DNA of 64,000 bases from Leptospiraceae bacterium (lineage in GTDB: Bacteria > Spirochaetota > Leptospiria > Turneriellales > Turneriellaceae). The DNA lies in assembly GCA_025055765.1 (NCBI GenBank), contig JANWWS010000046.1:123531-187530 (forward strand), written 5' to 3'. A program made the translations under genes and the position numbers. This document shows, piece after piece, positions 36,335 to 45,775 of the stretch. The notes under the pieces were generated by a model that was not told the DNA's origin, ran no database searches, and saw only the letters and a list, made by a program, of their open reading frames with translations. Position 1 is the stretch's first letter. Every line of letters starts with the position of its first letter.

Positions 36335-37020
36335 ACGCCTTAATTTTGCTTTTGGGTGGCTCATCCCAACGTTTTGGGGGAGAAACTCCAAAGCAGTTTC
36401 TCCCCATCGGTGATGAGCTTGTTTTTGAGCGCTCTGCGCGGCTACTTTTAGAGGCTATCCCTCTTTACCACGCTTGCTTTGTCGTTCACAGGGATTATCT
36501 CTCTCATATGTTTTTTCTAAGAGCTTACGAAAAACTACGTCAGCGCTTTTCCAAGACACTTTTTTGGGCATGCCCCGGGGGAGAGTCCCGCCACGAGAGT
36601 TTTCTCGCGGGCGTGCGTCAACTAAAAGATCTTGTTGGGCCAGATGGCAAGATCCTAGTTCATGATGCTAGCCGGCCCTTTTTAAACCCTGGTTTTCTCC
36701 AAACGGTAAAAGATGCTCTCTCTATGCTAGGGCCAGAGAAACCCTGTCTTATCCCTACCATTGCTGTAAGCGACTCCCTTTGCCGCAGCAAGAAGAGAGG
36801 TATAGTAGAGTCTTACGAAAACCGCGAAGAGTTTTTTCTAATCCAAACCCCTCAGCTGCTCTATGCGGATGCCCTTTATATGGCATTGGAAAAATCGCGA
36901 GCAAGGTATGATTTCCCCGACGAGGGCTCTTTTATGCTGGAACAAGGCTATCCTGTATACACTTTTCCAGGTGATAGAGAAAACCGCAAAATCACTTACC
37001 CAACTGACCTAAACCCATGA
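36331..37020 (+). CDS. ispD: 2-C-methyl-D-erythritol 4-phosphate cytidylyltransferase
   Basis: The 229-residue enzyme of the MEP isoprenoid pathway transfers CMP to methylerythritol phosphate. The nucleotide-binding loop is [21 protein letters not shown], and further motifs are HDASRPFL, the TIAVSDSL region and [11 protein letters not shown]. The start is TTG, sharing bases with the stop of the YacL-type gene. The stop overlaps the ispF ATG as ATGA, so the three genes are one coupled operon. Confidence 0.93.
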   Translation: MNALILLLGGSSQRFGGETPKQFLPIGDELVFERSARLLLEAIPLYHACFVVHRDYLSHMFFLRAYEKLRQRFSKTLFWACPGGESRHESFLAGVRQLKDLVGPDGKILVHDASRPFLNPGFLQTVKDALSMLGPEKPCLIPTIAVSDSLCRSKKRGIVESYENREEFFLIQTPQLLYADALYMALEKSRARYDFPDEGSFMLEQGYPVYTFPGDRENRKITYPTDLNP

Positions 37021-37502
37021 GCTACCGCATTGGCCAAGGCTTTGACATCCACCGCAGCGTGCCAGGGGATAGGATTAAGCTTGCTGGTGTGGAAATCCCT
37101 GCCCCTTTTTCTCTCGATGCTCATTCCGATGGCGATGTCGTTTTGCATGCCCTTACCGATGCGATTTTGGGAGCTTTAGGGGAGAAGGATATTGGCTTTT
37201 ACTTTCCCCCTACACCAGAAAATAAGGGGCGCTCCAGTCAAGATTTTGTTCTTTTTGCGAGGCGAAAAGTCGAAGAGCGGGGTTATTTTATAGTCAATTT
37301 AGATTGTAATATACTTTGCGAGGAGCCTAAAATCCAACCCTGGCGAGATAAGCTAATCGAAAGTCTCTCTCGTCTCCTGGAGATAACCACTGATCGCATA
37401 GCTGTCAAAGGCCGCAGCCTCGAAGGTCTCGGGAGTCTTGGCCAAAAGAAGGGGATCGCTGCTATGGTAGTGGTTTTACTCCAAGAAAAACAATATGACT
37501 AA
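37017..37502 (+). CDS. ispF: 2-C-methyl-D-erythritol 2,4-cyclodiphosphate synthase
   Basis: The 161-residue trimeric zinc enzyme acts two steps after IspD in the MEP pathway. RIGQGFDIHR holds the metal Asp and His, DAHSDGDVVLHALTDAILGALGEKDIGFYFPP the substrate loop, and VKGRSLEGLGSLGQKKG the C-terminal motif (usually TTTE-LG; the Thr-rich part reads GRSLEGLG). It is translationally coupled to ispD, and its stop overlaps epmA by 8 nt. Confidence 0.95.
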   Translation: MSYRIGQGFDIHRSVPGDRIKLAGVEIPAPFSLDAHSDGDVVLHALTDAILGALGEKDIGFYFPPTPENKGRSSQDFVLFARRKVEERGYFIVNLDCNILCEEPKIQPWRDKLIESLSRLLEITTDRIAVKGRSLEGLGSLGQKKGIAAMVVVLLQEKQYD

Positions 37503-38415
37503 CTCTCCGCTTCTCTTACGCGAAAAATTGCGGGATGTACTAAGAGAATTTTTTCGTTGCCGTGGCTACCATGAGGCTATAGTTCCCTCCTTAGTAAAAA
37601 GTCCTGGGGTAGAACCCTATGTAGAAGCCTTTAAAGTGGATGATGGCGAAGCGCAGCTTTTTTTGGCTACAAGCCCAGAGTTTTCTCTAAAAAAAAGACT
37701 CTTTCTCTTGCCTAAAGACTACCCCGGTATTTTCGCCATCACCTCATCCTTCCGCAAGGATCCCCCCACTAAATACCATGCCCGTGAGTTTACCATGCTT
37801 GAGTGGTATAGCCGCCACACTAACCTGGAAAAGCTAATTGAAGATCTCCAATCTCTTTTAAGCCATAGCCTAAATGAGATGGGTAAAGATATACCTCGTT
37901 TTGCTTCGTATTCTATTTTGGATTTTCTTGATCGCCATGATATCTTGCTACCCTCTCACTTAAAAAAATTATTTCAGGAAGACCTGCCTATGTCCATGAC
38001 AAGACTCTTTGAAAAGGAGCAACAAGACTATGAGCTTTTCTTTGACGAAAAAATACGTCCATGTCTGGCAAAGGAAAAAGCGATTATCATTTTGCATTCA
38101 TACCCCTTGCCCTTGCGGGCTCTAGCCAGAAAAGATACCAAGCAAGCCCTTGCTCGGCGCGCCGAAGCCTTTTACAAAGGAGTGGAACTAGCCAGTGGTT
38201 ACGAAGAAGAAAGTTCAAGCCAAGAGATCCAAGAGATTTTTTCTTACTGCAATGCGGTACGAAAAGAAAGAGGGCTAAGCGCATACCCCGTAGATGACTT
38301 TCTTATAGAGGCAAGCCGGTCACTTGAAAACACGGCTGGTATGGCCTTAGGGATTGAGCGGCTCTTGATGCTTTTTTTTGACATTGAGGATATCCAGGCC
38401 TTTGCCCTACCTTGA
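37495..38415 (+). CDS. epmA: EF-P lysyl-lysine ligase (LysRS-like, GenX/PoxA)
   Basis: The 306-residue protein is a class II lysyl-tRNA-synthetase catalytic core without the anticodon-binding domain. Motif 2 (ITSSFRKDPPTKYHAREFTMLEWY) and motif 3 (AGMALGIERLLMLF) are plain. Members attach beta-lysine to a Lys of elongation factor P. Neither efp nor epmB is in the window. It overlaps ispF by 8 nt and is followed by uvrC 35 nt later. Confidence 0.88.
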   Translation: MTNSPLLLREKLRDVLREFFRCRGYHEAIVPSLVKSPGVEPYVEAFKVDDGEAQLFLATSPEFSLKKRLFLLPKDYPGIFAITSSFRKDPPTKYHAREFTMLEWYSRHTNLEKLIEDLQSLLSHSLNEMGKDIPRFASYSILDFLDRHDILLPSHLKKLFQEDLPMSMTRLFEKEQQDYELFFDEKIRPCLAKEKAIIILHSYPLPLRALARKDTKQALARRAEAFYKGVELASGYEEESSSQEIQEIFSYCNAVRKERGLSAYPVDDFLIEASRSLENTAGMALGIERLLMLFFDIEDIQAFALP

Positions 38416-38450
38416 TGGCCAGTAGTCTTGTTTTATTTTAACTTAGTTTT

Positions 38451-40403
38451 ATGGCAAGGGAAGAACTTTTTGCCATAAACCCTGCCCTGGAAGAAATTGC
38501 CGAGAAGATAGCCCACATCCCCACTACTCCCGGCTGCTATCTTTGGATTAGACGAGAAGGGGATGAGAAAAAAGTCCTTTATATTGGTAAGTCGGTGAAC
38601 TTACGCTCACGTATTCGGCATTATTTCAATACCGATGATTATAAAACCCGCTTTCTCATGCAAAGAGTCCAAGATATCGAGTGGGTTTCCACACACAACG
38701 AACTTGAGGCTTTACTTTTAGAAAATACCCTTATTAAAAAGCACCGCCCTCCCTACAATGTCCAGCTAAAAGATGACAAACGCTATCCCTACCTTTGCCT
38801 AACTATGGGAGAAATGTACCCCCGACTTATTCTAACCCGTCGCAAATTTGGCCAGGATCATGTATACTTTGGACCCTTTAGCGATGTGCAAGCAGCTCGC
38901 AATACATTGCAGTTAATCCATAAAATCTTTCCCATACGTAAAAGGCCCTTGAAGCTACCCTTAAAAAAACCAGGAAGACCCTGTCTTAATTTTCATTTAA
39001 AACGTTGCTGGGCACCCTGTACCGGTCAGGTGGATGTCAACGAATACCGCCAAATGGTTCTCGAAATCAAGGATTTTCTCGAAGGAAAAAGCCAGCAAGT
39101 AGAAGAAAATATTAGGTTAAAAATGGAGTACCATGCAAACCGCTTAGAATTTGAAAAAGCAGCTCGCTACCGTGATATTTTACGGGATTTAGAAAAACTA
39201 CGTGAATCACAACAGGTCGAATCAGCATCTGAGGAAAATGACTTTGATATTTTGGGCATGGTCGTCTATAACCAAGAGGAACTAGTCCATGCTCTTGACA
39301 TTGAGGAAAAAGACCTACCTCACCAAGGTGAAGGAAATTATGTCTTTGCCCAGCTTACTCTCTTGCGAGTGCGCAGGGGCAAGCTCATCTTTCGGCAAAA
39401 TTTTGCCTTTAGCGAGCAAAACTGGCCCTCCATGCAAGATGAGGCTACTGTGGAGTTTATTTCTTCGTTTTTTAGGGATTATTATTTAACTTTTCGAGAC
39501 ATTCCTGGCGAAATCTATTTTCCCCATAAAATCCCTGATCGTCTTAGCTGGCAAAAACTCTTATCAGAAAAACGAGGAACCCCTGTGGTTATTTACGATG
39601 ACCCAAAGCACATAGGAGAAAAACAACATCTTGTTGATATGGCCATAACAAATGCCAAGTTATCTCTAAAAGAAAGACTACTCAACGAAAAACTACGCAG
39701 CCGCAAGCTAGGTATGCTGCAGTTACAGAAGCTCTTGGGTTTAAAGGAGCTACCACGCCTTATTGAGTGCTATGATATTTCCAATATCCAAGGTAAGCAT
39801 GCTGTTGCCTCTCAGGTTGTCCTAAAAGAAGCTATGCCGTATAAGTCTCTCTACCGGCGCTATAAGATTCGCACTATAGAGGGGCCCAATGACCCAGCTA
39901 TGCTTGCGGAAGTAATCGGGCGGCGCTTAGAGCATATCAAGAAAGGGGAATCTAAAATCCCCGATCTTATAGTCCTGGATGGGGGGCAGGGACAACTTAA
40001 TGTCTGTGTGCAGAAAATGAAGGAGAAAGGCTTTAGTATTCCCATGATAGCCTTAGCCAAAAAAAGAGAAGAGATCTACCTACCTGATGGTAGGGTGCTT
40101 CAGCCAGACCCTCTAAGTCCCGGCATGCTGATTTTAAGGCAGGCCAGGGATGAGGCTCATAGATTTGGCTTAGCCTACCACCGCAAAGTTAGGCTTATGC
40201 AAAACCTGCGCAGTCTCTTTCGAGACATACCCGGAATCGGGGAAAACCGGGAAAAAAAGATCCTTGTATTTTTGAGAAAGATATCCTTAAGTGATTATAC
40301 CGTGCCTAGCTTAGCCGAGGCCATAAGAAAAGAAGCCTCTCTTTCCGAAAAACTAGCCGAACAAGTGGCTCAGCAAGTGTTTAAGCTTGCCGATGGAGAA
40401 TAA
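38451..40403 (+). CDS. uvrC: Excinuclease ABC subunit C
   Basis: The 650-residue UvrC makes the two incisions of nucleotide excision repair. Domains in order are GIY-YIG (TTPGCYLWIRR, VLYIGKSVNLRSRIRHYF), a Cys-rich segment (CLNFHLKRCWAPCTGQV), the UVR UvrB-binding motif (HANRLEFEKAARYRDILRDL), the RNase H-like 5'-nuclease (ECYDISNIQGKHAVAS, LIVLDGGQGQLN) and helix-hairpin-helix repeats (LFRDIPGIGENREKKILVFL). The length is typical. Confidence 0.96.
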   Translation: MAREELFAINPALEEIAEKIAHIPTTPGCYLWIRREGDEKKVLYIGKSVNLRSRIRHYFNTDDYKTRFLMQRVQDIEWVSTHNELEALLLENTLIKKHRPPYNVQLKDDKRYPYLCLTMGEMYPRLILTRRKFGQDHVYFGPFSDVQAARNTLQLIHKIFPIRKRPLKLPLKKPGRPCLNFHLKRCWAPCTGQVDVNEYRQMVLEIKDFLEGKSQQVEENIRLKMEYHANRLEFEKAARYRDILRDLEKLRESQQVESASEENDFDILGMVVYNQEELVHALDIEEKDLPHQGEGNYVFAQLTLLRVRRGKLIFRQNFAFSEQNWPSMQDEATVEFISSFFRDYYLTFRDIPGEIYFPHKIPDRLSWQKLLSEKRGTPVVIYDDPKHIGEKQHLVDMAITNAKLSLKERLLNEKLRSRKLGMLQLQKLLGLKELPRLIECYDISNIQGKHAVASQVVLKEAMPYKSLYRRYKIRTIEGPNDPAMLAEVIGRRLEHIKKGESKIPDLIVLDGGQGQLNVCVQKMKEKGFSIPMIALAKKREEIYLPDGRVLQPDPLSPGMLILRQARDEAHRFGLAYHRKVRLMQNLRSLFRDIPGIGENREKKILVFLRKISLSDYTVPSLAEAIRKEASLSEKLAEQVAQQVFKLADGE

Positions 40404-40406
40404 ATT

Positions 40407-41012
40407 ATGGATGCTCTATTTTGGAACAAAAGGTATGACACAGAGGAATATATTTACGGAGAAAAGCCTAACGCTTATTTTGCAGAAAAACTCCCTCTTT
40501 TAAAGCCAGGAAAAATCCTCTTACCCGCTGAGGGAGAAGGTCGCAATGCTGTCTACGCCGCTTCCCTGGGTTGGGAAGTCTTTGCCTTTGATCAAAGCCA
40601 AGTAGCCCAAAGAAAAGCCTGGCTTTTAGCCCAAAAAAACCAGGTTAAAATACGCTATGAAATTGCTTTCCTTGAAGAGATGCCATATAGTGGGGAAAGA
40701 TTTGAGGCCATTGGTCTTTTTTTTGTCCACCTGCCGCCGCTACTTAGAAAAAGATTTCACCAAAAGTTAGAGCACTTTTTGCAAAGTAATGGCTACTTAA
40801 TACTAGAAGCTTTTGGTAAGCGCCAGCTGCAATATTCATCAGGTGGACCCCGTGAGATAAGCTATCTCTTTTCCCCCGAAGAACTCATAGAGGATTTTTC
40901 TTATCTTGAAATTTTAGAACTTCGAGATGAGATTCGCTTACTTGATGAAGGAAGTGCCCATCAAGGAGAAGCCCATCTCATTAGTCTATTTGCAAAAAAG
41001 CCTAGGGTATAA
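40407..41012 (+). CDS. SAM-dependent class I methyltransferase
   Basis: The 201-residue protein resembles the TPMT/tellurite-resistance group. It has WNKRYDTEEYIYGEKPNAYFAE at the N-terminus, the SAM-binding GKILLPAEGEGRNAVYAASLGWEVFAFDQS motif (with PAEGEGRNA where GCGEGRN is common), a catalytic-fold middle (LFFVHLPP) and a C-terminal strand. The acceptor is unknown. It starts 3 nt after the uvrC stop and overlaps the convergent kinase-like gene by 11 nt. Confidence 0.82.
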   Translation: MDALFWNKRYDTEEYIYGEKPNAYFAEKLPLLKPGKILLPAEGEGRNAVYAASLGWEVFAFDQSQVAQRKAWLLAQKNQVKIRYEIAFLEEMPYSGERFEAIGLFFVHLPPLLRKRFHQKLEHFLQSNGYLILEAFGKRQLQYSSGGPREISYLFSPEELIEDFSYLEILELRDEIRLLDEGSAHQGEAHLISLFAKKPRV

Positions 41013-41985
41013 CTATGCGGATAGCCTCTGGCACGATTTCAAACTCAGCAGGGCAATAGCCAGGAAGTTCCCCATCTACATCCAAGAGACATTCTTCTTG
41101 GCAGTTCACCTGTACTTTTTTCGCATGAAAAACACGGACATCCTTAAGGCGTGTATGTTTTCCCCATCGCAGGGTAGGTCCGTACACCAAAGCCCGCAAG
41201 CGGCTGATATCTCCTAGGAGAACCACATCAAAATAGCCATCTGCTGGATCAGCTTCGGGAGCTATCTTCATGCCGCTGCCAAAATACCTGCCGTTCGCGA
41301 TAATGGCCCCAAGAAAACGCCCACTTAAGGTATGGGCTTCGTCTAGAGTTATCTCCATGGTCTTGTTGTGGTAGTTGAGCAACGTGCGCAGCGTAGCTAC
41401 AAGATAGGCAAGAGTTCCCCACCTCTTCCCTTGGTTCTCTAAAAGCTGAACAACCTCTCCTCCTACTCCTGCATCAGCAATGTTAATGAAAGGGCGAAGT
41501 GTTTTTTTTCCTTCGAAATTTATAAAGCTCACTATTCCCATATCTACTTTTTGACTAAACCCTTTTTTTAAGATTTTTATGTTCTCGTGAAAATCAAGCG
41601 GTAAACGCAGCGATTTAGCAAAATCACAGCCACTACCGGTATTGATAATCCCTAAAGCACATTGGTGAGAGTTTTTAAGGGGCCTTCCCTTGCTGTCAAA
41701 AAAACCAGCAGCCACTTCTGAGATGGTACCGTCCCCCCCTACGGCTACAATGTAGGGTATCCCCTTCTGGACTTGGCGACGGCTTATGTCACTGGCCTCC
41801 CCCTTCATTTTCGTGAAAAACACTCGACTTAAAAGATTATGGTTTTGGATTTCTTTTTCAATAGCAGGCCAACGCTGCCCAGTTCTGCCCGCAGCTGACG
41901 CGGGGTTAACAATAAAAGCATAGTGGTAAGCTGGCTCCTCTTTTATAATTTTGATGGTTTTTTTTGTCTTTTTTGAGCTCGCCAT
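41002..41985 (-). CDS. Diacylglycerol-kinase-family lipid kinase
   Basis: From ATG 41985 the protein has 327 residues. The frame is open to 42144, but that stretch lies inside trmL. The N-terminus has a Lys-rich lead (SSKKTKKTIKII). The DAGK catalytic domain follows with FIVNPASAAGRTGQRW, VAVGGDGTISEVAAGFFD and GSGCDFAKSL. A C-terminal beta domain includes ADAGVGGEVVQLL, NGRYFGSGMKIAPEADPADGYFDVVLLGD and LDVDGELPG. The family phosphorylates diacylglycerol or related lipids. The substrate is not fixed by sequence. Confidence 0.88.
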   Translation of the reverse strand: MASSKKTKKTIKIIKEEPAYHYAFIVNPASAAGRTGQRWPAIEKEIQNHNLLSRVFFTKMKGEASDISRRQVQKGIPYIVAVGGDGTISEVAAGFFDSKGRPLKNSHQCALGIINTGSGCDFAKSLRLPLDFHENIKILKKGFSQKVDMGIVSFINFEGKKTLRPFINIADAGVGGEVVQLLENQGKRWGTLAYLVATLRTLLNYHNKTMEITLDEAHTLSGRFLGAIIANGRYFGSGMKIAPEADPADGYFDVVLLGDISRLRALVYGPTLRWGKHTRLKDVRVFHAKKVQVNCQEECLLDVDGELPGYCPAEFEIVPEAIRIVIP

Positions 41986-42016
41986 AGGCAAAAGCCTGTG
42001 GCTAGAAGCTGGAATG

Positions 42017-42544
42017 TCAAGTTCTTTGCCTCTCGCTAAAATTTTTTTCTCGGTAATAAGTTCTAGGTGGATGTACTTCCGGGCGTACAAGACCCCGTGT
42101 GTACATTTGCCGGTAATATTCGTAAGCCACAACGGCCACTGCATTGGCGAGATTTAAAGAGCGCACTGGCCCCCACATGGGAAGGCGCAAACTAATAGGA
42201 AAAAACTTTAGTACCTTGGGAGGAAGCCCAGCTGTTTCATTCCCAAAAAGCACCACATCTTGTGGAGAAAAGGAAAATTCAAAAAGGTGTTGGTTACCCA
42301 CCTTCGTTACAGGTAGGATGCGACGCTCCTTGTAGGAGAGATAAAAATCTTTAAAGCGCGGCATATGAGTAAAGCGAACTTTATCCCAATGATCAAGCCC
42401 TGCACGACGAAGCTGCTTGTCATCCCAACTGAAGCTTGGCTTACCAACAATGACAAGCTCTGAGTCTAAAGCAACACACAGTCGCGCTATATTACCTGTA
42501 TTGGGTGGTATCTGTGGGCGATATAGGGCTATTACGATCTCCAT
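42017..42544 (-). CDS. trmL: tRNA (cytidine/uridine-2'-O-)-methyltransferase, TrmL-type
   Basis: The 175-residue SPOUT-fold enzyme starts with IALYRPQIPPNTGNIARLCVAL and has the knot motifs VVLFGNETAGLP and ISLRLPMWGPVRSLNLANAVAVVAYEYYRQ. TrmL methylates the ribose of nucleotide 34 in tRNA-Leu isoacceptors. It is transcribed with the lipid-kinase gene downstream, 31 nt apart. The C-terminal tail (REKNFSERQRT) is slightly longer than minimal. Confidence 0.92.
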   Translation of the reverse strand: MEIVIALYRPQIPPNTGNIARLCVALDSELVIVGKPSFSWDDKQLRRAGLDHWDKVRFTHMPRFKDFYLSYKERRILPVTKVGNQHLFEFSFSPQDVVLFGNETAGLPPKVLKFFPISLRLPMWGPVRSLNLANAVAVVAYEYYRQMYTRGLVRPEVHPPRTYYREKNFSERQRT

Positions 42545-42686
42545 GGCTTTAGCTTAAGTTTTGCTTGTTGTAGAAAAGGAATTTTTTTCTTTTAGAGATA
42601 AGAGCCCAGAAATAGCCCTTTTTCCGAATCTTGCTTGCGCCAAAAAATACTTATGTTTTTCAAGACAAAGCCGATGTAAAAAAAGG

Positions 42687-43121
42687 ATGTTTATCGAAAG
42701 AGGGCATTTTGCAAAAACACAATTTTTACTAGAAAAAGGGCTTGATGTAGCTGTGTTGCGCCGAAGGGTCATTGCCGACAACATTGCCAATGTAGATGTA
42801 CCTCACTTTAAGCGTAGCGAGGTAAGCTACGAGGCACAGTTAAGGCGCGCACTAGACCATGAAGAATATGTAAAGCGTAACGAAGTCCCAGCTAAACTTA
42901 CTGATATCAGGCATATCCCCTTTTTTCGTGCCATGGATTATCGTGAGGTAAAACCACGAACTCATATCGACTATCTCACAACCATGCGCAATGATGGGAA
43001 TAATGTAGATCCAGAACATGAACTAACTGAAGCTTTAAAAAACCAACTAGCTTACCAAGCCATTACTAATGCTCTCAATAATAATTTCCGCGCATTAAAC
43101 ATAGTGATGAGGCTAGCCTAA
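42687..43121 (+). CDS. flgB: Flagellar basal-body rod protein FlgB
   Basis: The 144-residue protein begins with the rod/hook/filament N-terminal pattern LEKGLDVAVLRRRVIADNIANVDVPHFKRSEVSYE. It ends with a rod-type C-terminal helix (NNVDPEHELTEALKNQLAYQAITNALNNNFRALNIVM). The frame is open from 42561; I start at ATG 42687, which fits the family length. It is the first gene of the flagellar operon. Spirochaete FlgB forms the proximal rod of the periplasmic flagellum. The 140 nt upstream contain no further gene. Confidence 0.94.
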   Translation: MFIERGHFAKTQFLLEKGLDVAVLRRRVIADNIANVDVPHFKRSEVSYEAQLRRALDHEEYVKRNEVPAKLTDIRHIPFFRAMDYREVKPRTHIDYLTTMRNDGNNVDPEHELTEALKNQLAYQAITNALNNNFRALNIVMRLA

Positions 43122-43122
43122 A

Positions 43123-43581
43123 ATGTTCGAGACAATCAACATTGCCTCTACCGGTCTTACTGCCCAAAGGCTAAAAATGGATGTTATCTCCAACAACATC
43201 GCCAATGCCACTACTACGCGCACAACGGAGGGAGATGGTCCCTATCGTAGACGGAGGGTTATCATGCAGCCCATTAATTTGCGTACAAGGTGGCGCTCTC
43301 CTGTCTATCCTTTTGGGCTGCGTCCTGGTGAGGGTAGGGGAGTAAGAGTAGTCAAGATAGAACGAGATGAGGAAACACCCTTGCGACTTGTTTATGATCC
43401 AGGTCATCCCGACGCCATAAAAATTGGCCCTAAAAAGGGTTATGTGGAGTACCCTAATGTAGATATTGTCACAGAAATGGTCGATATGATTGCAGCAACC
43501 AGAGCCTATGAAGCCAACGCACAGATCATTAATGGCTACAAGACCATGTTCCAGGCAGCCATGAATCTGGGAAGGGCTTAG
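43123..43581 (+). CDS. flgC: Flagellar basal-body rod protein FlgC
   Basis: The 152-residue rod protein shows the N-terminal FETINIASTGLTAQRLKMDVISNNIANATTT helix and loop and the C-terminal VDIVTEMVDMIAATRAYEANAQIINGYKTMFQAAMNLGR helix, the classic FlgC pattern. It starts 1 nt after the flgB stop. After it comes a 93-nt gap with an AGGAGG leader before fliE, the largest gap in the cluster. Confidence 0.96.
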   Translation: MFETINIASTGLTAQRLKMDVISNNIANATTTRTTEGDGPYRRRRVIMQPINLRTRWRSPVYPFGLRPGEGRGVRVVKIERDEETPLRLVYDPGHPDAIKIGPKKGYVEYPNVDIVTEMVDMIAATRAYEANAQIINGYKTMFQAAMNLGRA

Positions 43582-43674
43582 TATATAGACAAATGTTTAT
43601 ATAAAAAATTGTTGCAGTAATATATATTCCGAAAAAATGAGTTGACAAAATAAATTTATCAATCAGGAGGCTTT

Positions 43675-44013
43675 ATGCAGGTTACGCGGCTACTCTCGCC
43701 CAATATGGTTAAAGGAGACATAATACCGCTGCAAACCACCCAAGAGAGGCACTACCATGGTTTGCCGCCACGCGAGGTGCCAGAGTCAACGGCGGTTAAC
43801 TTTGCCGATGCACTAAACCGAGCTTTAGAGCAGGTCAATGACCAGCAAATTGAAGCAGAGAAGCTCGCCATTCAAATGGTAGCAGATCCTGGCTCCGTGG
43901 AGGCCCATACGGTCATGCTCGCCGCCGAGAAGGCACGAATGGCATTAACCTTAACCAAGAATCTGGCAGACTTGGCCATCCGCGCCTATCGCGAACTTGT
44001 GAACCTGCGATAA
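43675..44013 (+). CDS. fliE: Flagellar hook-basal body complex protein FliE
   Basis: The 112-residue protein ends with the FliE signature (NFADALNRALEQVNDQQIEAEKLAIQMVADPGSVEAHTVMLAAEKARMALTLTKNLADLAIRAYRELVNLR region). It joins the MS ring to the rod. AGGAGG lies 6 nt before the ATG. The upstream gap contains TTGACA at 43642-43647, but I see no good -10 at the right distance. Confidence 0.95.
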   Translation: MQVTRLLSPNMVKGDIIPLQTTQERHYHGLPPREVPESTAVNFADALNRALEQVNDQQIEAEKLAIQMVADPGSVEAHTVMLAAEKARMALTLTKNLADLAIRAYRELVNLR

Positions 44014-44068
44014 AAAGAATTTTTGCCCTGGGGGACATTGGACCACATAAATTAAAAAGGGGGATTAC

Positions 44069-45766
44069 ATGCCAGAGTTTTTAAAACCCTATATCGCCAA
44101 AGTCAAAGAAATTTGGTCCAAACTAGACCTAGTGCGCAAGATTATCCTTGGTGCCATCCTAGCTGTCATTGTGACTTCTCTTGTGTTGGTAGGAACCCTA
44201 TCTTCTGACAAGGGCAAGGTGGTGCTTTATCAAGGACTTGAGCCCAAAGACTTTGCTGCCGTCACCGCTAAGCTCCAAGAATTAGGGCTCCCCTTCTCTA
44301 CTTCAGGTACGCACACTATCTTTGTACCAGCGGATAAAAAAGATGCTATACTCATGGCCCTGGCGCAAGAAAACCTAATTCCCCAAGGCATACCAGGCTG
44401 GGAGCTTTTTGATCTCGACAAATGGTCAGAAACCCAGTTTGAAAAGGATATTAAAAAACAAAGGGCCATTATGGGAGCCCTCTCCCGTACCCTGGCAACT
44501 CTAAAATCGGTGGAAAGTGCCCAGGTCAATATAGCCTTCCCTCCCGAAGAGCTTTTTGAAGACAAAAGCGAGCCTGTTACCGCCGCAGTCCTTCTGCAAT
44601 TTGCTCCTGGCTATGAATCCTTAACAAGAAAAGAAATAGAAGGTATTGTGACCTTAGTGGCTCGCTCGGTACCAGGGCTCAAGAAAGAAAATGTTTCCGT
44701 GGCCGGCCCAGATGGACAAATCTTAAATGATTTTGACAATGAAATTGATAAGGCCAAATGGGAACTTAAAGAAGTCACAGAAAAATTGAAAATCCAGGAA
44801 AGAGAAAGAATTAAACTCTTAACAGATATCCGCAAATCCCTCGAGTACAGCTATGGGGAGGGCATCTATGGGGATCGCTTTGATATTGTACGGCTTGATC
44901 TTAAGCTACGTTGGGACAAGGAACAAATAGAGCGCCATGAGGTAGAACCGGTGGTTATGGTGCCTGATGATCCGAGAACCCCCTACTCCGAGCGCGTGGT
45001 GAAAGATTCTCTTGAAGTATCTTCCAAAACCGTTACCGAAGAGTTTGAAGGCCATGGGTTTACACCTGAAGGTCCTGCCGGTACAGAACCCAATATACCG
45101 CCTGGCTACAAGGATCGCGATTATCAAAAAGCCCGTTATACTAAGAAAGAAGACATTCGCAATAACGAATTTAATAAGACCCACCGCATCATTACAAAGC
45201 AACCATGGGAAATTGAGAGGGTCAACCTATCCGTTATATTAGATGGAAAATGGGAGAGAGTGGGGGAGCGTGCGGACGGGGAGGGTTATGAGAGACGGTA
45301 CATTCCTGTAAGTGATGAGGAAATCCAAAAGGTAACGGACCTTCTAAAAAAAGCCATTGGCTTTGATGTCGCCCGTGGTGACATGATCTCCGTACGCCAC
45401 TTGCAAAAAGACCGCTCCAAGCAATTTGAGGCAGAGGATGCCGAATTGAGACGTCAAAAACAGTTACGCCGTTTGCTTTTAGGAGCGCTGTTAGCCCTAC
45501 TCTTTTTAGCTTTAGCGAGCTTACTCTATCAGGCCATTAAGAAAGAAATTGAGCGTCGTCGTCGTCTAAGAGAAGAAGAGCTAGCTGCCCAGCAGCAAAT
45601 GATGCGGGAGGCTGCCTTGCGCGCCATTGAAGAAGAAGGAGTTGAGGTTGAGCTTTCCCTTGAAGAAAGAGCTAGACGAGAAATGCTTGAAAATGCCATT
45701 AATCTTGCAAAAGAGCGTCCTGAAGATGTGGCTCATCTCATACGCACTTGGTTAGCAGAGGAGTAG
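44069..45766 (+). CDS. fliF: Flagellar MS-ring protein FliF
   Basis: The 565-residue protein has membrane helices near residues 25-45 (IILGAILAVIVTSLVLVGTL) and 470-490 (LLLGALLALLFLALASLLYQA). The YscJ/FliF ring-building domains lie between them (VVLYQGLEPKDFAAVTAKLQ, VESAQVNIAFPPEELF). A long charged insert occupies about 300-440. The C-terminal RARREMLENAINLAKERPEDVAHLIRTWLAEE tail is the FliG-binding region. The length is normal for spirochaetes. Confidence 0.95.
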   Translation: MPEFLKPYIAKVKEIWSKLDLVRKIILGAILAVIVTSLVLVGTLSSDKGKVVLYQGLEPKDFAAVTAKLQELGLPFSTSGTHTIFVPADKKDAILMALAQENLIPQGIPGWELFDLDKWSETQFEKDIKKQRAIMGALSRTLATLKSVESAQVNIAFPPEELFEDKSEPVTAAVLLQFAPGYESLTRKEIEGIVTLVARSVPGLKKENVSVAGPDGQILNDFDNEIDKAKWELKEVTEKLKIQERERIKLLTDIRKSLEYSYGEGIYGDRFDIVRLDLKLRWDKEQIERHEVEPVVMVPDDPRTPYSERVVKDSLEVSSKTVTEEFEGHGFTPEGPAGTEPNIPPGYKDRDYQKARYTKKEDIRNNEFNKTHRIITKQPWEIERVNLSVILDGKWERVGERADGEGYERRYIPVSDEEIQKVTDLLKKAIGFDVARGDMISVRHLQKDRSKQFEAEDAELRRQKQLRRLLLGALLALLFLALASLLYQAIKKEIERRRRLREEELAAQQQMMREAALRAIEEEGVEVELSLEERARREMLENAINLAKERPEDVAHLIRTWLAEE

Positions 45767-45775
45767 GAGGTCTTT

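Noticed and set aside
43642..43674. TTGACA promoter between flgC and fliE
   Set aside because: No acceptable -10 box lies 15-19 nt downstream; only the Shine-Dalgarno is there.
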